Shown here piece by piece: positions 54,403 through 64,000 of a stretch of DNA of 64,000 bases. Source of the DNA: Periplaneta americana (taxonomy: Eukaryota > Arthropoda > Insecta > Blattodea > Blattidae); NCBI RefSeq assembly GCF_040183065.1, contig NC_091119.1, positions 197,276,543-197,340,542 on the forward strand. Direction: 5' to 3'. The notes below the pieces were generated by a model. The model saw only the letters and a list, made by a program, of their open reading frames with translations. It was not told where the DNA came from and did not search any database. Position 1 is the first letter of the stretch. Each line of letters begins with the position of its first letter. A program made the translations under genes and the position numbers.

Positions 54403-55390
54403 TCGAATTACAGATTCGATCCTGTCAGGGGGGGAGACCTAAGCGGCACTCTGTCCGCAGTGCAAGAACCTGCTAGGCCCCTTTCCCACTAAGGGTGGAA
54501 GCCCAGCAGTTACGCCCGACCGGTCGCCGAAGCCTAGCCCGGTTAGCCGATCGCAACAAGCGTTGCGGACCCCGCCGGGGACCGTCGGTTTGGTTCGCTA
54601 ATTTCGTTGGCCCTGATAAGGGCCGGACGAAAATTTGCGTAGCCCGCAGAAGGGCCGGGCAATAGTAGAAGAGTGGAGGGCGGAAAGCAAATTAGCCCGA
54701 AGGCCCTGCCTTTGGGCAGTCACTCCGGCACGAAGGCACAGAGTCTCTCCCTAGCAGGAAGCCTGCCTAGGGGCCGAGGACGGCTAGGGGTCTCCTCGAG
54801 AGAGGACCCAATCCCCGACCGGGATCCGCCTGGCCTAGGGAAGTTAGTGCGCACAGCCCTCCGTAGGCTGCGCGGCTTTCTTCGCGCTGAGCGCTGGTGC
54901 GGCAATGGAACCAATAGGCTGCTCTTTAAGAAGTGCCGATTACGTAGGTGTCCGCCGCCTGGCCGACAGAAGTACGATGCTCGGCGCCTCGAGCCTCCCT
55001 GGCCGAGAGCTGCTTGGCTGCTGCGCTCGCTTGCTGCTGTAGAACTGAGGAATCTGGTTGGTTGTCCGCTGTAGCTGCTTTCGCCGGTGCGCCAATCAGA
55101 AGTTCTCAGGACACGTCTTGCTCCTTTCACGTCCAAGAAAGAAGTTCTCTCTTACGTAACCTCTTGTGTCCAAGCCATATTTATACCCCTCGGAACAATG
55201 GTGGTTGAGGACGCCGTTGACGTCACAGTGCCTGGGTGTATCTATACTGCCAACGTGACTCGTCGCCGCGCAATCTTTGCTTTCTCCCTCACAAGAGGGA
55301 AAAAAGCGAGCCAACCTGCTTTCTGAGAGAGAGAAAGCAGCGACTCTCATTTGCGCGGGTAGGTTTGAACCGTTTAAAGTAGGACGCACG
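54403..55390 (-). promoter_or_regulatory. Putative Jockey 5' UTR with internal promoter
   Basis: GC-rich block without long sense frames between ORF1 and AT-rich flank. Jockey-clade LINEs carry promoters in this position; no specific element was identified. Its outer end near 55390 is estimated from the composition change. Confidence 0.45.
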
Positions 55391-55569
55391 GGCATCGAGA
55401 ATTGATATACACAACAAACTCAAAAGCGCAATATTTCCTAGTTTACGTAAAGGGATTAGATACTATTCTTGCCTCCTATACCTAATAAAGTGATTTGTTT
55501 GTATATTTTGGCAGTATCATCGAACTCCAGTCGTCGAAAGGGGTAGCAAACGGCGTTGATTCAGAGGTA

Positions 55570-55757
55570 TAGGCAAGTTAATATTAAAAATGTTAAACTG
55601 GCATGAGCATGTTCTACGGATGCCAAATGATAGACTACCCAGGAGATTATTAAATTACAGACCCCTTCGATTCCGAGATCGTGGACGCCCGAAGAAGCGA
55701 TGGAGAGACCAGCTTTTCACCTGAGACGGAACAGGCCAAATGGCCTAAACCCTGATA
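55570..55757 (+). pseudogene. LINE C-terminal fragment
   Basis: Encodes NWHEHVLRMPNDRLPRRLLN, then YRPLRFRDRGRPKKRWRDQ and NGLNPDS-like residues in an alternative frame, the C-terminal end typical of RTE-like LINEs and similar to 27390-27490. It abuts the right ~360-bp direct repeat. Confidence 0.75.
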
Positions 55758-56118
55758 GTCGAAAAAAAATCGAAAGAGAATTGGGAGGACAAATTTAAAA
55801 GGTACGCAAAACGCGTTCTTGCAAGGGGTTGGGGGCTGTACAAAAACTAAATATGTGAGCTCCAAGCCTGTTGGCCACTAGTCTCACTCCGAGTTACGCT
55901 GCTCCACTGAAGGAGCTCTAGAAAATTTTGAAGGGGAAAGCCGAAATTGGACGTAACCTCTTAGGTACCACATACGCGAGGGGGACGGAGATTTGATCAA
56001 GTGATCACGGAAAGAGGCGAGGAGGAGATGGCTGGTGGTTGCCGTTAGAATGGCAAGACGCTGTCATCTGTTGTTCGATGACAAAGCATGTGAAAGCCGT
56101 CGGAAGAAGCGCCGTAAA
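55758..56118 (+). repeat. ~360-bp direct repeat, right copy
   Basis: Matches 48588-48948 over its whole length with small indels and substitutions (roughly 93% by eye). Ends with MARRCHLLFDDKA in frame. Together the pair encloses the Jockey element. Confidence 0.93.
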
Positions 56119-56213
56119 AGATGATATATATGTATATATAGCTGCATTTCTTAGTTTCGAAGAAACAGCAATTAAATATCGGACTTCAGCTGTTTTACAC
56201 TTCTGGTTTAATT

Positions 56214-57650
56214 ACCTTATTAGCCGTACCCCGTGCGCTCCGCTGCACCCGTTAGAAATAAATATAAAGTAATTACATAATTAAAATAGGACATTTGATC
56301 CAGGGAACATTCGTGTTTGATAGAAGGATAAATCGTTTAATATGTTACTTAATTTAAATTGTATTTAACATATTAAAATGCGATCATTTTGATCCAGGGA
56401 CCACTCATTTGGTGCAATGACAATTCCTTTAACATGTTTCTTAATTGTTATTACAAATTATTTTTGGAAAAGCGAAAATTAACAGAAAAATTTTGGCTAC
56501 AGATTTATTATTATGTTTATATTATATTAAATTATGAAAAAGTGTGTTGATAACGGATGTACTCGAATTAGAAAGTTTTTAATTTGTTGTGGGAGCCCTT
56601 GAATCTCAGGAGGAACAACTTTTACAACAGCGCAACATAATCTGCTTGGCTCATTACCCAATTTTTTTGCATTGCATTTATTGCATATGTATTTTATGTA
56701 TTTTAACACGATTCAATTGAGCATAGTTAAAATTTGAATTATAAAATAATGGATTGCTAAGCTAACGTACTATTACTGCATACTAAATCAATACACTCTC
56801 GTTGTTCGTTAATTCTCTGACATAAAAATGAATATGTTCATAAACATTATTATAATAAATACAGGAAATGAATATACAGAATAACCTATCAATTTTTCTG
56901 TGCATAAGAAGCCATTTTATCTTACCTGTCCTCAATTCACCCACAAGTTACTGTAATAACATTATAGCATTATGTCCATCCAGAGAAACTACACTTTACA
57001 ATGATGAAATAATAATTAATTATACAAATCGGTTAATTTAGCTTCCGATATTACTTCATAAAAACACAGAAACATTGTCTGTAGGCTATGTTTCATAGCT
57101 TTCGATTGTTGTGTCCAAGGCCCCTTATAGACGAAGTCATTTGTTTTTTTATTTCAATACACCGTCTTTGATGGCAGTTATTTTATTTTTAAAACTCATT
57201 TATCTCATTAAATATCAGTCCTATCAAAATTTTTCAAAGAATAAAACTTATCGGAAATGATTTTTAAAGAAACTTTTGTTATGTAACATTTTTCATGAAA
57301 ATCAATAATAAGCGAAATATTTCGATTTATTTAATTCAGGCTCCCTTATAACTTCCCTTTTAAAAATGTATTTTGAATGCCATATAGCCTATAATCTAAG
57401 TTACAACGAACTTAATTTATATTCCAATTTTCATCGAAATCCGTTTAGCCATTATCGCGTGAAAAGGTAACAAACATACATACATACAGACAGACAGACA
57501 GACAGACAGACATACAAACAAAAATTTCAAATAGCGATTTTCGGTTTCAGGGTGGTTAATTATATATGTTAGGACCAATTATTTTTGGAAAATCGAAAAT
57601 TACCAGAAAAATTTCGGCTACAGATTTATTATTAGTATAGATTACGACAT
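56214..57650 (+). mobile_element. Unclassified dispersed-element region
   Basis: TTTTTGGAAAAGCGAAAATT plus GGCTACAGATTTATTATTA (56464-56515) recurs at 57573-57645. TTAGCCGTACCCCGTGCGCT at 56219, ATCCGTTTAGCCATTATCGC at 57440 with (CATA)n/(CAGA)n at 57472-57520, and TAGTATAGAT at the end resemble pieces of widespread arthropod repeats that I cannot assign. No coding region. Confidence 0.5.
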
Positions 57651-58131
57651 TTACTATTGTTAATGTAGGACTTTAGTTGTTTTCCTTAGTTGTTTTCCAT
57701 TCATGGTTTAGTTTCCTTTTTATCATGAGTGTTGGCAACAGAACAGCTGACAACAACAGATGATTTTCCAATTTGAATTGTGAAAAGAGCCAGCTTTGTG
57801 TGTCAGCGGTCAATGGTGTGGAGCTTGGGAGAGGAGAGGGGGAGCGAGCGGCATACCAGGGCACCACGCGTCTGGTTGGCTAGGACACGGAGGCTCGTGG
57901 GAATTTCACTGGCCTTGGTCACATATTTTGAGGCAGGCTGCGCCACGTCTGTAACAAAGCTATCGTCTGCTACTTCCAGTTTATTTCCGGACTTTTCGCG
58001 AGATATGCGAGCGCGACGTTGTCATATTCTCACCATCTATCTCTCTCAGCGGCAGTAGTTTTAAAACTGTGGAGCGCGACCCTTTACCTGAGATTGGTTT
58101 GCTAGGGAGATGCAGAAGGCTTCTTAATAAC
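57651..58131. other. Stretch without recognised gene
   Basis: GC-richer at 57780-58080; no domain recognised in small frames. Confidence 0.3.
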
Positions 58132-58134
58132 ATC

Positions 58135-58191
<57 letters not shown>
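58132..58191. repeat. (TAA)n tail of LINE copy 7
   Basis: About 20 TAA units at the 3' terminus of the minus-strand LINE. Confidence 0.95.
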
Positions 58192-58196
<5 letters not shown>

Positions 58197-58937
58197 CTTA
58201 CTGGCTTTTAAGGAACCCGGAGGTTCATTACCGCCCTCACATAAGCCCGCCATTGGTCCCACCTACGTCTCGGCCTCCCCAAAGGTCTTTCTCCCTCCGG
58301 CCTCCCAACTAACACTCTATATGCATTTCTGGATTCGCCCATACGTGCTACATGTCCTGCCCATCCCAAACGTCCGGATTTTATGTTCCTAATTATGTCA
58401 GGTGAAGAATACAATGCGTGCAGCTCTGCGTTGTGTAACTTTCTCCATTCTCCTGTAACTTCATCCCTCTGAGCCCCAAATATTTCCTAAGAACCTTATT
58501 CTCCAACACCCTTAATCTCTGTTCCTCTCTCAAAGTGAGAGTCCAAGTTTCACAACCATACAGAACAACCGGTAATATAACTGTTTTATAAATTCTAACT
58601 TTCAGATTTTTGGACAGCAGACTGGATGATAAGAGCTTCTCAACCGAATAATAACACGCATTTCCCATATTTATTCTGCGTTTAATTTCCTCCCGAGTGT
58701 CATTTATATTTGTCACTGTTGTTCCAAGATATTTGACTTTTTCCACCTCTTCGAAAGATAAATTTTCAATTTTTATATTTCCATTTCGTAAAATATTCTG
58801 GTCACGAGACATAATCATATACTTAGTCTTTTCGGGATTGACTTCCAACCCTATCGCTTTACTTGCTTCAACTAGAATTTCCGCGTTTTCCCTAATCGTT
58901 TGTGGATTTTCTCCTAGCATATTCACGTCATCCAATA
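58192..58937 (-). pseudogene. RTE-type LINE 3' end (copy 7a)
   Basis: From 58937: [53 protein letters not shown] and [11 protein letters not shown], then a frameshift at about 58485 and a C-terminus ([25 protein letters not shown]) with a ~75-base in-frame deletion after RRRW. Ends at the TAA tail. Confidence 0.9.
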
Positions 58938-59062
58938 TTACTTGAAGGAAAAACTGAATGAGGTAGAAACAAATAGTAAGAATAAAAACATTCGAGATTT
59001 ATATAAGGATATAAAGGAATTTAAAAACGGATATCAGGCAAGAGTAAACGTGATCAAGGATG

Positions 59063-59064
<2 letters not shown>
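58938..59064 (+). pseudogene. RTE-type LINE, pre-RT segment in inverted orientation (copy 7b)
   Basis: Encodes YLKEKLNEVETNSKNKNIRD and LYKDIKEFKNGYQARVNVIK, the segment that begins LINE copy 3 at 28090. It lies head-to-head with copy 7a and runs straight into a TAA tract. Confidence 0.9.

Positions 59065-59122
<58 letters not shown>
59065..59122. repeat. (TAA)n microsatellite
   Basis: About 19 TAA units bordering inverted LINE piece 7b. Confidence 0.97.
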
Positions 59123-59417
59123 TCATCAGATTGCACCGAATGAAATTAAGTCACAAAATATAGAACAATTAGTTGAGTCACACGTAAATAATCATTCTCG
59201 CTGAGTTTGTATCAGTTTTTGTAGTAGTTTTACTTTTATTGGGGCTTATAAAGTTGTCGAATAGCACAACGACGCAGTGTGATAAGATAATTGACTGATA
59301 GGTTAATATGAAAAAGTAATTTTCAGTACAAATGAATTGACATGGCCCTAAATAGCATTATGTCCAAGCTGCCAAAGCATATTCTTGTAAAAATAGCGGT
59401 TATTGTATGCCTGCACA

Positions 59418-60029
59418 TGTACGGTCTTACTAATAAAAACTCTATATACAGACGTTTAACTGTGTTATACTTATACAATGAGTAGCTCGTTTATAAGTCG
59501 TGTGTAAATTCCTTACTAATAATCACTACATACGTCGTGTATAACAGTATAACTGTTACACAGCTACGTCATAGATTCGTCATTACTTCGTTACGAAAGG
59601 CAATAGAATATCTGAGGTTTTCTATTGCATCCGGTAGAGCGCTCTAGTGTGGCGTGTTAAGTATCGATAGTACAACTGACTCTGATCGATTACCACACTA
59701 CATTTTGGTCAAAGAGTACAAGCTACAGCAATATTATTCTAATAATTCTATGATCTTTGGTTTGTTCTTCTGTGGCTACAAGGTAACCATCATCATAAAA
59801 TGACAGTCGATACGAACAGCTGTTAGAGGGTCGGCCATTTTTTCCCTATATACAACGCTTAAACAAGGGGTTTCGTGTATATAACTACTGCAAAGCAATT
59901 CCCATTGTATAGTTACAGCCTGTTTATACGTCCATAGCTTATTCACGGTTTATTAGTAATGTTTTCTGACTCAAGTCTGTTTAAGTCTCGTATAAAAACT
60001 ATACACGGTTTATTAGTAAGACTGTTAAT
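59418..60029. mobile_element. Non-autonomous TIR element, ~610 bp
   Basis: CGGTCTTACTAATAAAAACT (59420) pairs with the complement of TTTATTAGTAAGACTG (ending about 60027). Internal subrepeats such as CCTTACTAATAA and ACGGTTTATTAGTAA recur. No transposase; TSD uncertain. Confidence 0.7.
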
Positions 60030-60565
60030 ATATAACGCCTTTATAAAATGCCCCTTTGTTGTGCTGAAGTCCCGCATAATCCGCTATTTTTGTGGAATAT
60101 TTTCGATGTAATTTTCAGCACTGTACTGTAACAGCAATGAAACATTTTGGTTATTGAATGGAACATTTTGCTGTTTAGTTTGTTGTCTTTTATGCTGGGT
60201 TGCAAGAAAGCATTTATAGGTTCGTTAAACACTATTGGTCCTATAATTGTTTATTTAGCGTCAGTAAGCGTTGCAACAACGACCTTTAAAGCTATTGGTT
60301 CATTAAAGCACTCTGTAAACTATAGGTCGAAAATAGGAGCTATAAACTGTTAACAAATCGTTAGCCGTCATATTGTACGTATATTTCTTGTTTTTGTATC
60401 TGACAGTATTAAGTAATTTCGTGGATATGTTATCATCAGAAGTAAGTAAGTGAAATGTAATATAGGCTAAATATCACAGTGAACTCGAGATTTATGTGTG
60501 TATAGGAAAAGTTTCGTGAATAAAACAATTTTATTACTATTATAGAATCGTTTGACGTAGAGGTT

Positions 60566-60761
60566 ATGTTTGATATGGTACAATATCAACCAAGACCAAG
60601 AATACTGAGAGACAGATCGAATCCTCTAGAAGAATACGATAATATTGTTTTTAAGGTTAGATTTACATTATCGAAAGACACATTCATGGCTCTCTTGCAT
60701 GAAATAGGGCATCATATTGGAAAACAAATCGCACGCAGTAAATTGCCTTGCGCTATTACGC

Positions 60762-60766
<5 letters not shown>
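60566..60766 (+). pseudogene. HARBI1-like transposase, N-terminal fragment
   Basis: LRDRSNPLEEYDNIVFKVRF and TLSKDTFMALLHEIGHHIG match the N-terminal helix region of PIF/Harbinger nucleases (pattern RxxNPLExYDDxxFxxRFRLSKxTF). Cut by the LINE insertion; the DDE core was not found downstream. Confidence 0.82.
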
Positions 60767-60809
<43 letters not shown>

Positions 60810-62052
60810 TTATTTTAGCTGGCAGAGTTAAGGCCGTAAGGCCTTCTCTTCCACTCAACCAGCAAAAAGTGTATATACATATGCATGAACTTACAAAGAA
60901 TCCAACAATTTGATTTAGATGAGAGTTACATGTATACAAAAGTTATTTACAAATTAAACAACAAAATACTATGAACTATTAATTAAACACTGAAATAAAC
61001 TGTGTAGCAGAATTAAACTAAAATACATAGAATGTTAATATATTTCAAATAATATTAGATAATAGAAAGAGATTATTACGAGACAATTAAAATACAGCAC
61101 TATCGGGATGATGTCTAAAGAAAAAAGTAACAATGTAGTCAGTGATAGTTTAAATCAGTATGATTGGAGTGAAATGCTAATAAGGTTATCTTTTAAGCTG
61201 TTCTTAAAGGTGTTTATTGTCTTGCAGCCCCTAATACTTTGTGACAAGGAATTCCATTGACGCGAGGTGGATATTGTAAAAGATGATGAATAACAAGATG
61301 TTCTATGAAGAGGTATACTTAGCGTGCCACAGATAAGTGATCTGGTATTTACGTCGTGGTTAGAGTATAGATAAGAGAAACGAGACGAAAGGTAATTTGG
61401 TGTTGAAGTGTGCAGAATTCGAAAGAGTAAAGACAAAGAGTGTAAAGTTCTACGTTCTTTAAGTCGGAGCCACGAGAGACTTGCGAAGGACGGTGATATG
61501 TGATCATATCGTCGGATGTTGCACACGTATCTGACGCACATATTCTGAGCTCGCTGTAACTTGACTGACAATTCAGAACTTAGGTCACTTAACAAAACGT
61601 CACAATAATCGAAGTGCGGCGTTACTAGGGTTTGCACTAGGGTAAGTTTTAGTTGCTGGGGCAAGAAGTTTCTCAAGCGACTCAAACAGTGAATGGAGGA
61701 ACAGATTTTTTTTATCGTTTCTTTAACTTGAAAATTCCAACTTAGATTATTATCAAAAAAGAAGCCAAGATTTTTTACGACAGATGAATAAGGGATTAGC
61801 GTGTTGTTAAGGGTAACAACTGAAAGATTACTGTTATTAAGGGAGTTAACTAAACGCTTATGCCCAATAATTATGGCTTGAGTCTTACTTGGATTAAGTG
61901 CGAGTCCGAAATTGGCCGCCCAAGTGGAGACAGTGGCTAGGTCACAATTTAACTTGTCAATCGATTCATTGATCGTATTGGGTCTGGAATGTATGTAAAG
62001 TTGTAGGTCGTCGGCATAGAGGTGATATCGGCAATACTGTAAGTTCTTTCAG
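60765..62052 (-). mobile_element. CR1-group LINE, 5'-truncated, nested in the Harbinger element
   Basis: On the minus strand: RT from about 62050, 3' UTR with AGGCCTTACGGCCTTAACTC, then (TTA)n tail at 60765-60810. Same 3' end as 27723-28085. Confidence 0.88.
61155..62050 (-). CDS. LINE reverse transcriptase C-terminal half, open frame
   Basis: About 298 codons without a stop, and without any start codon near the beginning, consistent with a truncated RT rather than a gene. Order: YCRYHLYADDLQLYIHSRPN (motif C YADD), VSTWAANFGLALNPSKTQAI, LGFFFDNNLSWNFQVKETIK, SRLRNFLPQQLKLTLVQTLV, HFDYCDVLLSDL, ISPSFASLSWLRLKERRTLH and SRQWNSLSQSIRGCKTINTF to the stop at 61155. The unbroken frame implies a young insertion. 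Confidence 0.9.
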
Positions 62053-62647
62053 AATGTGATAGTGGATCATATTCATGTTTATAAATCTACAGTTTGTAGA
62101 ATAATAAGATGTGTGACTGCACTGCAAGAACGAGAGAACAATACATTACTATGCCTCAAGGACATTCTGTACAAACAGTAGAACAGGATTTCTTCTCAAT
62201 TTGCAACTTTTCCAACGTTACTGGTGCAAAGACTGAAAATTCAAAGCCCTAGTGGACACTTGAATGAGATGTACCAAAACAGGAAGGGTTACTTCTCTAT
62301 CAGTCTGTAGCAAGAATCGTTGCATGTTGGCCTGGGTCAGTATTTGATGCCTGTCTTGTGCAAAGTTTGAAAACAATGACTATCCAAAAACACAAAATTA
62401 CCATAGCGACACGCACGTATAATAAGCTAATTATTTGCGCCGGATACGATGGCTCTGTCGTTTTGAATCTTTTTCGTTTAAAGATGGAATAGCTAACAGA
62501 TCGTTAAATATCACATTTGCAACGATCTATACTTTAAAGACTGGAATAGTTTAAAGGTCCGTTACTTAACGAGAGAATAGCAATTTATGGAACAGGTTTC
62601 TTGCAACCCAGCATTAGTGTATTGAAGTGTCTGTGAGTGAGATTACA
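62051..62647. other. Right part of the Harbinger element
   Basis: Includes the right TIR. Subterminal AACAGATCGTTAAAT and TTTGCAACGATCTATACTTTAA mirror AACAAATCGTTAGCC and GACCTTTAAAGCTATTGG near 60280-60370. No transposase domain seen. Confidence 0.5.
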
Positions 62648-62872
62648 ATGAGTGTTATACGAAAAGCGTTTTCTGTGTCGGAAAAATTGGAAATCGTACG
62701 AAAGTATGATAAAACAGTATTCTTAATCATAAAGAACTCTCTGATTCATTAGGAATCCCATCATCGACATTAAGGACGATAATAAAAGTGAAGTGTGGAG
62801 AACACACACGCACACGGCAAACAACTATAAGTGACTTTTTTTTTTCTCGAAAGAATTAAGTACAGTACATAT
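62648..62872 (+). pseudogene. pogo/Tigger transposase N-terminal (CENP-B-type HTH) fragment
   Basis: ATG-initiated MSVIRKAFSVSEKLEIVRKY, a one-base shift, then HKELSDSLGIPSSTLRTIIK. This is the first helix-turn-helix of pogo-like transposases and CENP-B (pattern KLEIIRKxE...LAxxLGIPxSTLxTIxK). Frame decays after that. Confidence 0.68.
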
Positions 62873-63052
62873 TGTAAATGTCTTTGACGTACAGTATAGT
62901 AATTACATAATGGAGTAATACTGTATTACATTTCATGAATAATGTATTTCAATGAAGAAAAATGCTAATAGATACTGTATATAAATCAAAATTAGTATGC
63001 CCGCCTAATACACGGTCCCTTGAACAGCGTCTTATCGGGGTTTTACTACAAT

Positions 63053-63231
63053 CTAGTTAGTATATACAGTCACGAAGCTCAATAGTTAGTAAATATGTAT
63101 GCATAGATAGTTGCTAACCACTAGGACCGCTAATATCGCCTCATCACAGACAATGCGAAATAGTACCGGCACAGCCTATTGTTCCTAGCACCCTCACGAC
63201 TCAAGCTTCGTGACTGTTTATACTACAGAGT
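63053..63231. mobile_element. Short MITE, ~180 bp, mariner-like ends
   Basis: TATACAGTCACGAAGCT at about 63062 and its complement AAGCTTCGTGACTGTTTATA ending at about 63222 form the TIRs, flanked by TA. A solitary right end of the same family is at 29023-29043. Confidence 0.72.
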
Positions 63232-63339
63232 GATTTATATAGAACTGACGCATTTCTTTCATTAATTGTTTCAAAGCGAATTGTGCTAGCGACAACTTAT
63301 TATACCTAAAATGTAGAGGAATTTTGGGAGATTATTTAC

Positions 63340-64000
63340 CTCTATAGCAAATGTTGAAAATGTCCTCCATCCTGCATAAGGCACAACTCAACACGTCGTT
63401 CCATGTTACTGGCCACTCGTTGGAGGACTATGTTGTCAATAGCTTGAATCTCCTGTGTGATGTTGTGCTTCAGATCGTCCAATGTCTGGGGACATGTAAA
63501 CCCTGTCTTTTAAGTAACCCCATAGAAAGAGTCCGGCGTTGTCAAATCCGGAGATCTCGGTGGCTACAGGTTCCTGGAAATTATTCGGTCGTCACATAAC
63601 CGGATAAATGGAACCATGCTTCATCTGTGAACCATGTGATGGACAATATGGCAGGATTTTGCACAATGAACGTCTGAAACAAACGGCAATAATTCAATAT
63701 TTTATCCTTATCTGGTTCCTGTAGCTGATGAACAACCGTAACCCTATATGGCTTCAGGCTCTCTGACACATTGAGTAGGTGTACCCTGTCTCCTACGACA
63801 AACGTCTTAATGATTTTTTGGGTGACTGCTCCAGTCGTGCTCTTACGTCAACAACAACCGTGGGAAGCCTAGATGAACGATGCTTGCCCTTTTTACTCAA
63901 CCAGAGATCCAGTTGTTTCCAATTTGTTTACCAGTCCCAGTATTGTGTTTCTTTTGGGAGGATTGCGAACACCAAATTCTCTCTGTTATGCCTTTTGAGT
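63340..64000 (-). pseudogene. mariner/Tc1-type transposase with internal deletion
   Basis: Minus strand, entering from the window edge: VRARLEQSPKKSLRRLS (HTH region, about 63830), SESLKPYRVTVVHQLQEPDK, ITWFTDEAWFHLSGYVTTE (catalytic motif 1, Asp in TDEAWF, ending at 63590), then directly RIISRNL-PPRSPDLTTPD (third catalytic region) and a C-terminus PQTLDDLKHNITQEIQAIDN, MERRVELCLMQDGGHFQHLL ending at about 63347. Roughly 80-90 residues, including the second catalytic Asp, are deleted, and there are stops and shifts. Confidence 0.9.

Larger units (their letters stand above)
49085..55390 (-). mobile_element. Near full-length Jockey-clade LINE
   Basis: Minus-strand element of ~6.3 kb: GC-rich 5' UTR (about 55390-54403), ORF1 (54402-52374), ORF2 (52390-49662) overlapping ORF1 by 17 bases, and a 3' UTR with an internal duplication. 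Markedly GC-richer than the surrounding DNA. Exact ends are estimates; no poly-A tail or TSD was found. Confidence 0.7.
60193..62613 (+). mobile_element. PIF/Harbinger element, 2421 bp, split by a LINE
   Basis: TIRs TGCTGGGTTGCAAGAAA (60193) and the complement TTTCTTGCAACCCAGCA (ending 62613); duplication TTA at 60190-60192 and 62614-62616. Contains a HARBI1-like N-terminal frame and a nested LINE at about 60765-62050. Confidence 0.92.

Noticed and set aside
54673..55208. Overlapping Arg-rich frames in both strands
   Set aside because: GC-rich LINE 5' UTR produces open frames by composition; no domain or start context.
48588..56118. LTR retrotransposon bounded by the ~360-bp repeats
   Set aside because: The enclosed coding region is a Jockey LINE in the opposite strand sense, and no primer-binding site, protease or integrase was seen; kept only as an open question in findings.

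Overview
This window is eukaryotic and looks like insect repeat-rich intergenic DNA. A cockroach (Blattodea, Periplaneta-like) is my best guess. The reasons are TTAGG/CCTAA insect-type telomere repeats, an animal replication-type histone H1 gene with a 3' stem-loop, A+T-rich DNA full of (TAA)n, and many copies of one LINE family whose C-terminus (motif [11 protein letters not shown], then [10 protein letters not shown]) I associate with cockroach genomes. The species call is inference; no database was searched. There are no bacterial operons, rRNAs, true tRNAs or CRISPR arrays.

The only convincing host gene is histone H1 (21826-22431, minus, 201 aa, intronless, with a canonical histone mRNA stem-loop). 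Downstream of it, at 12.9-13.2, 16.3-16.5 and 17.5 kb, lie decayed H1 3'-end relics, so the locus once held more H1 copies. A short open stretch at 8711-8909 (minus) could be a host exon but is not recognised.

Everything else supportable is mobile or repeated DNA. 0-8.5 kb: RTE-type LINE fragments, a tRNA-SINE with a 13-bp target-site duplication (TSD), an endonuclease-domain relic of an R2/NeSL-like LINE, and three head-to-tail Penelope-like (PLE) copies with hammerhead-like motifs. 8.5-21 kb: hAT-type non-autonomous elements with 8-bp TSDs, SINEs, and several tandem arrays. 24.5-30.1 kb: a deep nest in which a LINE is interrupted by a hAT element (itself carrying a SINE), by a MITE, and by a long-TIR element that in turn holds two more LINE fragments, possibly all inside an outer hAT. 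30.5-37.3 kb: a LINE carrying an 86-bp perfect palindrome, a Merlin/ISXO2-type transposase pseudogene, degenerate telomeric arrays and a fold-back element built around TTAGG repeats. 38-46.4 kb: two PIF/Harbinger elements, a CR1-group LINE ending in a (GATA)n tract, and RTE LINE copies, one inverted. 47.6-56.1 kb: a G-rich repeat block, three tandem units with covarying flanking stems, and a nearly complete Jockey-clade LINE (minus strand, ORF1 and ORF2 each broken by a single-nucleotide frameshift), flanked by two ~360-bp direct repeats. 58-64 kb: another inverted RTE LINE, a 2.4-kb PIF/Harbinger element split by a LINE, a pogo/Tigger N-terminal relic, a small MITE and a deleted mariner transposase.

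No undescribed gene system is proven. The most unusual structures are the covarying tandem hairpin units at 48042-48223, the PLE hammerhead-like motifs, the telomere-repeat fold-back element, and the palindromic templated-looking insertion at 30658-30773.
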